Source: Silvimonas soli
GTDB taxonomy: Bacteria > Pseudomonadota > Gammaproteobacteria > Burkholderiales > Chitinibacteraceae
DNA length: 64,000 nucleotides
Direction: 5' to 3'
Assembly (NCBI RefSeq): GCF_030035605.1
Contig: NZ_CP106736.1
Span: 2,666,001 to 2,730,000 of the forward strand
Every line of letters begins with the position of its first letter. The stretch's first letter is position 1. Below, piece by piece: positions 36,572 through 45,713 of this stretch. The position numbers and the translations under genes are program-made. The notes below the pieces were generated by a model that did no database searches, was not told the origin of the DNA, and worked only from the letters and a program-made list of their open reading frames with translations.

Positions 36572-37486
36572 ATGAATGCCACCTTTCGTCAATTGCGGCT
36601 CTTTCTGGCGCTGGCCGAGCGCGGTAGCATCACTGCCGCCGCGGAGGCCTGCCATGTCACACAGCCGACGGTGTCGATGCAACTGCGCGAACTTGCCGAG
36701 GCCGCCGGTCTGCCGCTTTACGAGCAGATCGGCAAACGGCTTTTCCTGACCGCTGCTGGCGAAGCGCTGGCCGGAACGGCACGGACCATGCTGGACGAGT
36801 GGCTCACGTTTGAGCAGACCCTTGATGCCATGAAGGGGCTGGAACAGGGACGCTTGCGCGTCGCGATGGTGAGTACCGCGAAGTACTTTGTACCACGCCT
36901 GTTGGGCAACTTTTGTACGGAACACCCGAACATCGAGATTGCACTCGAGATACTGAATCGCGACGGGGTGGTCGCACGTCTGCGCGAAAACCGGGATGAT
37001 CTATACATCATGTCGATGCCGCCCGAGAACCTCGACCTCGAACAGCACGCGTTCCTGCCTAATCCGCTGGTCCTGATTGCCTCCGACGGGCACCCACTGA
37101 AGAGGCGCCATCTGGAACTTGCTGACCTCTCGGCCGAACGCTTCATCCTGCGGGAGCGGGGTTCAGGCACACGCCTGGCATGCGACGCGTTTTTCTCGGG
37201 CGCTGCCTTCGTGCCGCAAGTCAGGCTTGAGTTAGGCAGCAATGAGGCGATCAAGCAGGCTGTTGCCGGAGGCCTCGGTCTTGCAGTGGTTTCGCGTCAT
37301 GCTCTTCCTGCGCGCCCCGCGGACGATCAACTGACCATTCTCAATGTGGACGGTTTTCCACTCCAATCCCGGTGGTTCACGCTTTATCCACGCGGAAAAA
37401 GGCTTTCTCCGGTTGCTGCGGTTTTTCTCGAACATCTCGAACGAACAGCGATGGAATGGAGTGAGCGGCGCGAGTCAGGCTTTTAG
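36572..37486 (+). CDS. LysR-family regulator (CbbR-like)
   Basis: A 304-residue LysR-type regulator. The N-terminal winged helix-turn-helix (about 3-62) reads FRQLRLFLALAERGSITAAA, then EACHVTQPTVSMQLRELAEA. The effector-binding domain runs from about 90 to 295. The N-terminus and the RLRVAMVSTAKYFVPRLLGNF region resemble CbbR/RbcR regulators that respond to carbon supply. Together with the divergent carbonic anhydrase gene this suggests control of inorganic-carbon supply. The ATG at 36572 has no visible ribosome site and lies against a palindrome, so translation may be from a leaderless or weakly initiated message. Confidence 0.9.
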   Translation: MNATFRQLRLFLALAERGSITAAAEACHVTQPTVSMQLRELAEAAGLPLYEQIGKRLFLTAAGEALAGTARTMLDEWLTFEQTLDAMKGLEQGRLRVAMVSTAKYFVPRLLGNFCTEHPNIEIALEILNRDGVVARLRENRDDLYIMSMPPENLDLEQHAFLPNPLVLIASDGHPLKRRHLELADLSAERFILRERGSGTRLACDAFFSGAAFVPQVRLELGSNEAIKQAVAGGLGLAVVSRHALPARPADDQLTILNVDGFPLQSRWFTLYPRGKRLSPVAAVFLEHLERTAMEWSERRESGF

Positions 37487-37731
37487 GCGGCAAGGATAAA
37501 TGAAAGGCCGCTTGAATCTACTACTTGTCGTTGCTCCGGTGAGAGGATGACCGGCAGGTGAGGTTCGAAAGCCGCTATTGAAGTTCGCTACACTGACCGT
37601 GTGCAATCCAACTGTGCTTGTACATCAACCGCAGTGGTTCATCAGCTTTGGCGTAGGTGTATTCCTTCGCCGGCATGGCACCCAGAATCTGCGCGGGGTC
37701 GGTTTCTATCAGCCCCAGGTTATCCGCAGAA

Positions 37732-38157
37732 TTATTTGTCATGGGTCAGCTGGATAACTTCATCCCTTTTCTGAAGTTCCACGGCCTCGACCCTTTGGTC
37801 AGGATCGAGCGCTATATCAATAGTGGTTCTCCTGAAGCGATTTCTCTCGTTTTCTTTAGGCAACCCACGAAGTTCGTAATTGACCACGCCATGATAAGTA
37901 CATATCTGCGTTTTTTTACAATCAAATCCCATCGCTTCCAGTTTTGACGGTGACAAGACGCCCTGAGGAAACTCTGCAGTGACCATATTGATTACGGCCC
38001 TTTTGAGGCCGTTTTCTCCGTTCATCCAGATGGGGCGAATCATGTCACTGAGCTGTGAAATGCCGAGGCCAGAAGAGTCAACAATTACGCTGGGCCATTC
38101 GCCCGCATGGCACGAAATGCCAATACTCAACATCAAACCCATATAAAACGATTTCAC
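37732..38157 (-). CDS. Secreted hypothetical protein (141 aa)
   Basis: A 141-residue protein with a signal peptide (MKSFYMGLMLSIGISCHAGE, cleavage likely after CHA). The mature part has two cysteines close together (FDCKKTQICTY), which could form a disulfide, and a hydrophilic end. It starts at a GTG at 38157 with GAGGAA about 8 bp upstream. I do not recognise the family; periplasmic location is inferred from the signal peptide. No operon partner. Confidence 0.7.
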   Translation of the reverse strand: MKSFYMGLMLSIGISCHAGEWPSVIVDSSGLGISQLSDMIRPIWMNGENGLKRAVINMVTAEFPQGVLSPSKLEAMGFDCKKTQICTYHGVVNYELRGLPKENERNRFRRTTIDIALDPDQRVEAVELQKRDEVIQLTHDK

Positions 38158-38726
38158 TCACAGGTTCCTCGGTAACGTCTACGGGCTTAAAAGCTGCCAA
38201 TATTTCTGGCAGAAAAAATGCCTCCTCGGAGGCATAGACCCAAATTGATTGGAAGGACTTGTGCCGATCAAATATTGCAAATTTGAGTGACACGAAAATT
38301 ACAAACACCACAGGATGGTCAATGATCTACTCCTGCCCGGCCGAGCGACTAGAACTGGAGATTTCCGGCTTTAATATACGCGAGCTGGAACTCGCTCGCG
38401 GCGGGTTTCGGCCAAGGTTTCACAGAGGGTTGATGGCCGTTTTCCAGAGCGAAGCGGTTTAGGTCCGCTCCACGCTGAAAACGACCACTAACTATCTGAG
38501 ATAACAGGCTCACCCATTCCATTTGAAACGGTCGCAGGAATCTTCGTTCCCAGGCTCGCGGATTTACCAGCCCGGAAAACAGATGCTCGTTCCAATCTCC
38601 CTCACTCTTAAATAAACAAAAGCCCCGCATTAACAATTAATACAGGGCGTTTATTGGCGCAAATTAAACTCGAATGGGGCGATGGTTTGCATGGCCCGCC
38701 ATGCAGTCCTTATGTTTGCCAGAATG
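38158..38726. other. Gene-free stretch
   Basis: About 570 bp without a supported gene; it holds the terminator at 38612-38648. Short frames on both strands lack ribosome sites and family resemblance. Confidence 0.45.
38612..38648 (-). terminator. Terminator downstream of the PEP-CTERM gene
   Basis: On the minus strand GCCC..ATTAA pairs with TTAAT..GGGC and is followed by the T-rich run TTTTGTTTATTT, about 80 bp beyond the stop. The stem has a 3-base internal mismatch. Confidence 0.5.
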
Positions 38727-39362
38727 TCACGCAGGCCTAACAATGTTAGGCCGACTGCCCCGATATCGCCGTGCCACGCGGGCACTCAGCCCAAGCCCTA
38801 CCAGCAGCAGTAGGTCCGTGCCGGGTTCGGGCACTGGGGTAATGGTTGCCGTCATATTGATGGTATCCAGCCCGGTAACCCCGAACTCGTTGGGTTGCTC
38901 ACCGTTGGGCATGTACATATAGAACGCGAAATCCTGGCCGGCGCCGATGAAGGCGCTCGAAGCGCCCGTGGTGACGGCCGGATCGGCAAGCGTATGGTAG
39001 AGCGGTGTCGCTACGCCGTTCAACATGTAGCCAAACCAGACATCTTCCAGTCGCAGGGTATTACCATTGACGTAAGACCAACTGAAATCGATCCGTTCGG
39101 GATCAGAAAATACCTGATCCAGCGTGACATAACCTGGGAATAGCTCACCGGTTGTCATCATGTAACCATTGGCTGTCGGCTGAGGCGGCGACAAACTGTC
39201 ATCACTAAAGAAAAAGCCCGTACCGTAAATAAGTGGATGCCAGGACGTGTCGTAACCGTTTGCCTCCCAACTATCCCAGTCCCAAGCCAGGACGTTCGGT
39301 GAGGCCAGCGCGATGATCATGGCGGCGTGGGCTGGCAAACTTCTAATCGAAGAAAAGCGCAT
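38727..39362 (-). CDS. PEP-CTERM sorting-signal protein
   Basis: A 211-residue exported protein. The N-terminal signal peptide is MRFSSIRSLPAHAAMIIALA, cut near VLA-WDW. The mature domain is rich in aromatic residues and Gly/Asp. The C-terminus has the PEP-CTERM signal: VPEPGT, a hydrophobic segment (LLLLVGLGLSARVA) and a basic tail (RRYRGSR). Such proteins are processed by exosortase and linked to exopolysaccharide and biofilm production. The ATG at 39362 has GGAGGG upstream. No exosortase gene is in the window, so it must be encoded elsewhere. The function of the mature domain is unknown. Confidence 0.88.
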   Translation of the reverse strand: MRFSSIRSLPAHAAMIIALASPNVLAWDWDSWEANGYDTSWHPLIYGTGFFFSDDSLSPPQPTANGYMMTTGELFPGYVTLDQVFSDPERIDFSWSYVNGNTLRLEDVWFGYMLNGVATPLYHTLADPAVTTGASSAFIGAGQDFAFYMYMPNGEQPNEFGVTGLDTINMTATITPVPEPGTDLLLLVGLGLSARVARRYRGSRPNIVRPA

Positions 39363-39892
39363 AAGACCCTCCAGATATTGCCTGTAAGGCTCCCTGAACA
39401 ACTTATTTTAATTAAGCCTTCACCAAACTCCGGTCCATTGTGCGCTTGCAGCTGTGGCACACGCAGATAGATGACGCAAGGACGATTCACACAGGCTGGC
39501 CCGCTCTCTCCTCGGTGGATGCTCGGTTAAGGGCATTGGCTATTGCGGTGCAACAGATCCGTTTTTGGTAGGTAGCAGCCGTTTACAGTGTTGTCTGCCA
39601 ACTTCCGCTTCGGCCAATATCCCTCCGGCGTTTTTGCCGCCCCAGCTGCACTTCGTTCAAAGCAGAGGCTCGCGTTCACCACTGCCAATGGCCGGAGCCG
39701 TTCCAGAGTCTCCGCTCCAGCTGATTGAACTCAATACCGGCGGGTTATGAATCCGGGGAATCGAAGTGAGCTACCGCTCCACCGCTGTCGCTGCCGACCG
39801 TCCTCCGAAATACGCGAACCCCGACTGAATGATGAGTATGTCTTATGCTTTCATCTATCTATCCTGTCGCACAACTTTCAGTGGAGAGATGA
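39363..39892. other. Gene-free stretch with dispersed repeat words
   Basis: 530 bp between divergent PEP-CTERM and autotransporter genes. It contains ATTGGCTATTGCGGT at 39535 (also at 11590) and CCGCTTCGGCC near 39606 (also near 9888 and 46769). The ribosome site GGAGAG of the autotransporter lies at 39882. No gene seen. Confidence 0.5.
39535..39549 (+). repeat. Dispersed intergenic repeat, copy 2
   Basis: Identical 15-mer to 11590-11604, with looser similarity over about 40 bp around it. Confidence 0.4.
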
Positions 39893-42800
39893 ATGGACAA
39901 GGCTTCGGGGGCATATGAGTCCGGCGAAAGTTGGGCCGCGTCTCCGCCCGGTTCATTTGTGCTGGCCGCCATCCGGGTAGGAGTGATGCTTCTCTGCGCC
40001 CCCGCCACTCCCGCTGCTATTGGGGGATGTGGCGCTGACTCTGGGGACCTGGTCAGCGTGTCTTGCGCGCCGGCTGCGACTGGTACGGCTGCGACGGTGA
40101 CGACTGCTACAGGTACCACGGTCGCCACGCCATCAGGCAGCAGTATCCGCGCGGCGGCAAAAGGCGCTGATGCCAGTGTTTCTCTGGCAGGGACCACGGT
40201 GACCAACAGCGGCGCTGCGGGCGCTGTTGGGGTGCAGGCTCAGGTGACGGCGGGTGTAGGCAACGCGTCTGTTGTCTTCGATGCGGGCGTTAATACCATC
40301 ACCATGCAAGGCAGCAGCCAGGATGGTGTGGGCCTTTCAAACGTGTCCACTGGCACATCAAGCATTGTGGTCAAGGCGGGTGCCACGCTGAATATCAACA
40401 ACGCCGTGACGGGCAGCGAGCGCGACGGGCTGGATATCAACGGCAGCGGCGGCGGTGATCTATCCGTAGTGCACAACGGCAGTGGCACGATCTCGGTAGC
40501 GGGCGGCAATGCGGTATGGCTCAAAGCCGTGAATGCGGGAAGCGTCGCCGTGACGATAGGCAACCAGGTCGACTTGCAGGTCAATAAGACGGATCCCGCT
40601 TCAGCTGGTGGCAATTTTGCTGGCATCCATACCCGAACCACTGGTTCTGGCAATACCGCCATTAACAATGCAGCGTCCATTCAGGCGCATGGCCCCAACG
40701 CCTTCGGCATCTATTCAGAAGGTGGGACGGGTGCCACTCAGATTGTGAACACAGGGGCGATTACCACCGATGGCCTGAACGGCTTCGGCATCCGGTCGAG
40801 CGCCAGCGGCAGCCTGATTGATATCAGCAACGCCGGCGCTATTACAACCATCGGCCCGACCGCACATGGCATTTATGCTAACGCCGCCACCAACTCCAGC
40901 ACCAGCATCCAGGTGGACAATCAAGGGTCTCTGATCGTCGGCAGCAGCACAGAAACAAGCGGGTCACGGGCTATTTATCTCACTGCGCGTGGGACGGGCG
41001 GCGTGCAGGTTACCGGTCGTGGTGACATCTCGGTATTGGGCGATTCAGGTTCACTGCGGGGGCAGGGCATTATTGTCAGCGCAGAAAATGGCAATGTCGG
41101 TGTTGATTACAGCGGCCGCCTGACTATTCACGGCTCAGGGGCTGGCGGCATCCGGGCGGATTCCAGCGGCGGCAACGTACAGCTTAACTACACCGGTGCG
41201 GGGATTGAAACCTTTAACACCAACGGCAACGCCATTTATGCCACGACCACCTCCGCGACCGGAGCGATCAACATTACAGCGCAGGGCACGCTGGTAACGC
41301 ATTCAGATGCGGGCACGGGCGATGGCACCGGCATTGCCTCTTTTGGCCTCCAGGGATATAGCCAAGGCGGCAATGTGAGCGTCGTATATACCGGCCCGCT
41401 CATCGATGTGAATGGGTCTGGTGCGGCCATTCTGGCCAGCAATGACTACACCGGCACGGGATTGGGCACGCTCACCGTGGCCAATAGCGGAAACCTGATT
41501 GCCCGGGGAGACCGCCAGCAGGGTATTCACACGCGGTCGGGCCTGGGGAGTCAGACCATCACCAACCAGGGCGCAATCCAGACTTTGGGTGCCAGCAATA
41601 GCTCGGGCATCCTGGCAGAGGCCACGGATGCTGCCGCTATTTCGGTAGACAACGCGGGAACCATCACCGCGTCAGGTGCCAATTCATCGGGCATTGAGGG
41701 ACGTACGCAAGGGGGCTCCATATCCATCCGGAATAGCCAGCCCGTCAGCGCAGGATGGGGCTCAAGTGCGGGCGTCATGCTAGGCGGAACACACCAGTCG
41801 CTCGATAACTCCTCCAGTATTGAAGCGCTAAGCGATGTCGCCGTGCGGGCCGATGTTACGGGCCTGGGCGGTAGCGACCCGGTAGTACTGCAGCCGGTGG
41901 ATGATTCCATCCCAGTGCCCCCGGTGGCGCACGTTGGGGCTAGCACCCCGACAATTGGACAACCGATATTTACGCTAACCAACTCCGGCCAGATTTCCGG
42001 GGTGGTGAATGCCATGGGTTCTGCGGTGACCTTTAATAACAGTGGCCTGTGGAACCTCCGCAGCTTTGTCGATACCACTGGCGCCGGTAGCCGCGATACA
42101 TGGAACGTGGCGGTCAGCAACCTGGGTATCAGCGGTAACAACGCTGTTAACAATACCGGCACGCTAACCCTGTCGGCACAACCCACATCCGGCATTCAGA
42201 CCTTTGATGCCACGGGCGCTTATCTGCCCGCCGGGCAAAGCACCAATGCACCCATCCCCCACGGCGCGGTACAAGGCCAGATTCTCGGTGCCACCACTTT
42301 TAGCAACAGCGGCCTGATCGACCTCACCGGGGGTGGTCATGCGGTGGGTAATGTACTGGTCATCACGGGGGGCCAGACAGCGGGCCAGGCTGGAGACGGT
42401 GCCTTTATCTCGAATGGTGGCGCCCTGCGGCTGAACACGGTGCTGAACGAAGGGGCCGCGCATAGTCAGTCCGACATGCTGGTCGTCGATTCAACACGCG
42501 AGGGCCCAGTCGGCCCCACCCGAGTCCAGATCAAAAACGTTGGCGGGGCTGGCGCGTTAACCCAGGCCAACGGTATCGAGATTGTAGAAATACTGAACAA
42601 GACCCCTGAAGCCAGCGCATCCAATGCCTTTGCCCTGCAAGGCAGGGCGGTGGCGGGCGCGTATGAATACCATCTGTTTCGCGGTGGGGACGATGGAACG
42701 GATACGGATGCATGGTATCTGAGGTCTGAACGGCCGGGGCCACCGCCCCCAGCTCCGCCAAACCCGCCTGCGCCACCCTCGCCACCTCAGCCGCTATACC

Positions 42801-43750
42801 GGCCCGAAGTGGCGGCCTATCTGGCCAATCAACGCTTGGCGGCCATGATGTTTGTGCACAGTTTGCATGACCGGCTGGGCGAGCCCCAATACATTGAGGG
42901 CCAAGGGTTTGATCCGGATGCAGACACGCCAAAGTCTGGGTGGCTGCGCATGGTGGGCAGCAAAGAAGGAACAGAAAGCCGCGACGGCATATTTGGTACG
43001 CGTACCCGGTCGTTTCTGCTGCATGGCGGTGTCGAGATGGCCGACTGGAAAGGCAACGGCGACACCGATCGAATCCACGTGGGCGCGATGGCCAGCTATG
43101 GTAACGCCAATGGTGACGCCGATGCGCTGGACAACAGTGCGCACGCCAGAAGCAGCGTGGATGGCTGGGCTATTGGCGCCTATGGCACCTGGTATCAGAA
43201 TGACGACAACAAACTGGGCGCTTATGTCGATACCTGGTTGCAATACGGCTGGTTTGCCAACAATGTCGAAGGCGACCAACTGCCCACCGTGAAATACCAC
43301 GCGCAAGGGCTCGCGCTCTCCGGGGAGGCCGGATACGCGGTCCCGTTGCGTAACGACTGGGTCGTGGAGCCGCAGGCCCAGCTGATCTATATCGATTACA
43401 CCGAAGGCGACATTACCGAGCCCAATGGCACCAGCATAAGCGGTGCCGATTCTCGCGGCCTTGTTGCCCGGCTGGGCGTGCGCACCAGCCGCACCTGGAT
43501 TCGTGACGACGGAAAGAAAACGCAGCCCTATCTGACGTTGAACTGGTGGTATTCCGATCTGACCAGTTCCATCAACTTTAACCAGCTGCCGCTAGGCACG
43601 CTGTATCCGCACAACCGGTTTGAAGTGAAGCTGGGCATGAACGCCGATTTAGGCGACCGGTGGACGGCCTGGACCAATATTGCAGGGGCTTGGGGTCAGC
43701 AGGATTTTTATCAATACACGTTACGGGTTGGCGCTAAATACACGTGGTAA
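39893..43750 (+). CDS. Classical autotransporter with proline-rich linker
   Basis: A 1285-residue type Va autotransporter. An atypical long N-terminus (MDKASGAYESGESWAASPPG) precedes a hydrophobic stretch (FVLAAIRVGVMLLCAPATPA) that should serve as signal sequence. The passenger (about 50-945) is a Gly/Ser/Thr/Asn-rich beta helix with repeated GIxxxAxGxG- and ITNxGAIxTxG-like turns. Residues about 948-968 are a proline-rich linker (PPPPAPPNPPAPPSPPQP), followed by the beta barrel (about 1010-1285), which starts near SGWLRMVGSKEG and ends GAKYTW with a terminal aromatic residue. The ATG at 39893 follows GGAGAG. The barrel is of the AIDA/pertactin type and differs clearly from that of the 22812 autotransporter, so the two are not recent paralogues. 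Confidence 0.93.
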   Translation: MDKASGAYESGESWAASPPGSFVLAAIRVGVMLLCAPATPAAIGGCGADSGDLVSVSCAPAATGTAATVTTATGTTVATPSGSSIRAAAKGADASVSLAGTTVTNSGAAGAVGVQAQVTAGVGNASVVFDAGVNTITMQGSSQDGVGLSNVSTGTSSIVVKAGATLNINNAVTGSERDGLDINGSGGGDLSVVHNGSGTISVAGGNAVWLKAVNAGSVAVTIGNQVDLQVNKTDPASAGGNFAGIHTRTTGSGNTAINNAASIQAHGPNAFGIYSEGGTGATQIVNTGAITTDGLNGFGIRSSASGSLIDISNAGAITTIGPTAHGIYANAATNSSTSIQVDNQGSLIVGSSTETSGSRAIYLTARGTGGVQVTGRGDISVLGDSGSLRGQGIIVSAENGNVGVDYSGRLTIHGSGAGGIRADSSGGNVQLNYTGAGIETFNTNGNAIYATTTSATGAINITAQGTLVTHSDAGTGDGTGIASFGLQGYSQGGNVSVVYTGPLIDVNGSGAAILASNDYTGTGLGTLTVANSGNLIARGDRQQGIHTRSGLGSQTITNQGAIQTLGASNSSGILAEATDAAAISVDNAGTITASGANSSGIEGRTQGGSISIRNSQPVSAGWGSSAGVMLGGTHQSLDNSSSIEALSDVAVRADVTGLGGSDPVVLQPVDDSIPVPPVAHVGASTPTIGQPIFTLTNSGQISGVVNAMGSAVTFNNSGLWNLRSFVDTTGAGSRDTWNVAVSNLGISGNNAVNNTGTLTLSAQPTSGIQTFDATGAYLPAGQSTNAPIPHGAVQGQILGATTFSNSGLIDLTGGGHAVGNVLVITGGQTAGQAGDGAFISNGGALRLNTVLNEGAAHSQSDMLVVDSTREGPVGPTRVQIKNVGGAGALTQANGIEIVEILNKTPEASASNAFALQGRAVAGAYEYHLFRGGDDGTDTDAWYLRSERPGPPPPAPPNPPAPPSPPQPLYRPEVAAYLANQRLAAMMFVHSLHDRLGEPQYIEGQGFDPDADTPKSGWLRMVGSKEGTESRDGIFGTRTRSFLLHGGVEMADWKGNGDTDRIHVGAMASYGNANGDADALDNSAHARSSVDGWAIGAYGTWYQNDDNKLGAYVDTWLQYGWFANNVEGDQLPTVKYHAQGLALSGEAGYAVPLRNDWVVEPQAQLIYIDYTEGDITEPNGTSISGADSRGLVARLGVRTSRTWIRDDGKKTQPYLTLNWWYSDLTSSINFNQLPLGTLYPHNRFEVKLGMNADLGDRWTAWTNIAGAWGQQDFYQYTLRVGAKYTW

Positions 43751-43810
43751 AAATGATTGCCGGCAGGCAAAACTCTCGTTCCTGAGACAGGGATGTCCCT
43801 ATTCGTGCCC

Positions 43811-44656
43811 TCATGCTTCGGTCTCGTAAAACAGTCCGTATTTCCCCTTTGTTTGCTTGATTCGCCCGAAACCGGCCTCTCCCAAATGCATGCCGGCAAT
43901 CAAAAGCCCCTCGGAACTGACCATGTCCAGCAGCCGCGATCGGGTGGAAGCGGCTTGGGACGGGTCTTGATCGAATGCAATCGACACGTCCGGGCGTTGT
44001 ATCTGGATGTGCGGAAAATGCACGATATCGCCCCAGACAAGCAGGCTTTGGTCGCGGGATTCGACGATATATCCGGTGTGCCCGTCGGTATGCCCTGGTA
44101 GCGGCATCGCGCTGATCCCCGGAAGCACTTCCCCTTCGTCGAAAGTACGCAGCTTATTGCTGTAGCCGTCGAATACCTGACGCGCGATCAGGAAATTACC
44201 GCGCGCCCGTTCGCTGGCACGGGCCAGATTTGCATCGTCCCGCCAGAATTTGATCTCGCGCTGATGCACAACCAGTTCCGCATTCGGAAAAGTCACTTGT
44301 CCGGCTGCATCCACCAACCCGCCAACATGGTCGGGGTGGGCGTGCGTGAGCAGGATGGTATCGATTGAGGATGGTTCGATGCCGGCCAGCAGCAAATTCG
44401 TCTGCAGTTGCCCGCCCCATTGCTTGATGCCGCCAGCGCCGCCATCGACAAGAATGGTGTGCCCGGCGCGGCGTATCACGTAGCAGTTGATATGTATCGC
44501 AGAGGGTTCATTCTGACCCGCATCGCGCTGGATTCTGGACGCTTCGGCGGCGTCGATATTCGAGAGAAAATCGAGGCTGGCATTGAGGTAACCATCGCTG
44601 ATTGCGGTAACGGTGAAATCCCCAACCTGCTGTCCGGGAAAGGCAAGAATGGACAC
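43811..44656 (-). CDS. MBL-fold metallo-hydrolase
   Basis: A 281-residue metallo-beta-lactamase superfamily hydrolase. The metal-binding motif is LLTHAHPDHVGG (HxHxDH) near residue 107, with further ligands in PLPGHTDGHTGY and VWGDIVHFPHIQ. There is no signal peptide, so it is cytoplasmic. It belongs to the group of lactonase- or glyoxalase-II-like enzymes; the substrate is unknown. It starts at a GTG with GGAGAAG upstream and is last in a three-gene operon with a tautomerase and a hypothetical, divergent from a LysR regulator, so a catabolic role is likely. Confidence 0.9.
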   Translation of the reverse strand: MSILAFPGQQVGDFTVTAISDGYLNASLDFLSNIDAAEASRIQRDAGQNEPSAIHINCYVIRRAGHTILVDGGAGGIKQWGGQLQTNLLLAGIEPSSIDTILLTHAHPDHVGGLVDAAGQVTFPNAELVVHQREIKFWRDDANLARASERARGNFLIARQVFDGYSNKLRTFDEGEVLPGISAMPLPGHTDGHTGYIVESRDQSLLVWGDIVHFPHIQIQRPDVSIAFDQDPSQAASTRSRLLDMVSSEGLLIAGMHLGEAGFGRIKQTKGKYGLFYETEA

Positions 44657-44674
44657 AATACTTCTCCAGAGCGG

Positions 44675-45001
44675 CTAGTTTCGGGCGTGAATGTTCGACG
44701 TGGCATAACCAAAACAACGAATGCGCGCGGTAAGACCCGTGTGATGAGCAATGGCATTGTCCAAAGCCGCCATGAACTGGTTCATGACCGCAGGCGTGCG
44801 AAACGCCTCAAGGCGATACTGGATTTCCGCGAAAACGGGATGCCCGTGCCCATGTCGCACCTCGACATAAACGATATGAACGTTTTTGAGTTGTGCCTCA
44901 AGGACATCGGTACACAGTTTGACGCAGTCGCTGGAAAGGCCGGCAAGGCGCTCGTCGGACGGCATCTGGCCCGCATCAATATAGAAAGTCAGGTTTGGCA
45001 T
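44675..45001 (-). CDS. Tautomerase-superfamily protein
   Basis: A 108-residue protein starting MPNLTFYIDAGQMPSDERLA. Pro2 after the initiator Met is the catalytic base of the tautomerase/MIF superfamily (4-oxalocrotonate tautomerase, CHMI). NVHIVYVEVRHGHGHPVFAE corresponds to the conserved central strand region. The length suits trimeric MIF- or CHMI-type members rather than the 62-residue 4-OT. It is in an operon between the 45009 gene (7 bp) and the MBL hydrolase (18 bp), consistent with enol-keto isomerisation in degradation of an aromatic or similar compound. Confidence 0.75.
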   Translation of the reverse strand: MPNLTFYIDAGQMPSDERLAGLSSDCVKLCTDVLEAQLKNVHIVYVEVRHGHGHPVFAEIQYRLEAFRTPAVMNQFMAALDNAIAHHTGLTARIRCFGYATSNIHARN

Positions 45002-45008
45002 CCTGGGC

Positions 45009-45548
45009 CTACTTGTTCTGCACGTGCGAAGGGGAGCTGGTCAATTGCTCCGTCATCGGCTCGTACAGGTCAACGCCCTCTGGGAGCGTCTCGACAAGCC
45101 CGGGCTTGCTCCGGGGCAGGACTGCGAGCCAACGACTTTCCGGATACTTCTCCAGCGCAACAGCCTGCATGGCCAGCGGTTTGAGCCCCATCGCAATCAG
45201 CGGTTCGGGGCCATTTGAACACAGCGCGAGCAGTTCGTCGGCATGGACTGCAGGCGCCAGCCCAATGTCGCTGTAGAGATTGCGGTGCCAGTCGGTGATG
45301 TGCTGCTGCCACCGAGCGAAATTGCCGCCGCCTTTGTGGCGATATTCCTCCCCGGTCAGCACATCAAGGTCGTCCACCGTATGAATGGCCAGGTAGACGG
45401 GGCAACCTTTGCTGATCGCTTTGAAGCGCTGCGAGGTATGAAAGCCGGTCACCGAGATAAGCGCTGGCAGCTTTTCAAGGCTGTAAAAGTCGTTCCATTC
45501 AGTTTCGCTGGCGGGATCGGCGAAGCTGCATTCCACGGTATAGATCAT
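45009..45548 (-). CDS. Hypothetical protein, probable dimeric alpha-beta barrel
   Basis: A 179-residue cytoplasmic protein beginning MIYTVECSFADPASETEWND. The pattern FYSLEKLPALISVTGFHTSQRF resembles EthD/ABM-type ferredoxin-like domains in which small molecules are bound, with a possible second copy in the C-terminal half. The ATG at 45548 has AAGGAA upstream. It is first in the operon with the tautomerase and MBL hydrolase, divergent from LysR. The function is not known, and the fold assignment is by pattern only. Confidence 0.7.
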   Translation of the reverse strand: MIYTVECSFADPASETEWNDFYSLEKLPALISVTGFHTSQRFKAISKGCPVYLAIHTVDDLDVLTGEEYRHKGGGNFARWQQHITDWHRNLYSDIGLAPAVHADELLALCSNGPEPLIAMGLKPLAMQAVALEKYPESRWLAVLPRSKPGLVETLPEGVDLYEPMTEQLTSSPSHVQNK

Positions 45549-45589
45549 CAGATTTCCTTCGTTATGGTTAAGCATTCTTCTGCGAGTGC

Positions 45590-45608
45590 TTACTGCTCAT
45601 TGCAGTAA
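45590..45608. promoter_or_regulatory. LysR-type operator candidate
   Basis: TTACTGC-TCATT-GCAGTAA has perfect 7-bp inverted arms and contains the T-N11-A pattern of LysR boxes. It lies between the divergent 45009 operon (41 bp from its start) and the LysR gene (105 bp). Confidence 0.6.
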
Positions 45609-45713
45609 CGTCATGGTAGTCTGATGTTTTTGGTCTATATAACGAAATAACGTCAGCCTTCAGTGATATTTAATCAAGCTGGCTTCGAATCCATTTTGAT
45701 CGGCGAGACTTCA

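Noticed and set aside
38733..38752. Hairpin GGCCTAAC / GTTAGGCC at the end of the PEP-CTERM gene as its terminator
   Set aside because: It lies within the last codons and has no T-run; the hairpin at 38612-38648 with a T-rich tail is the better terminator.
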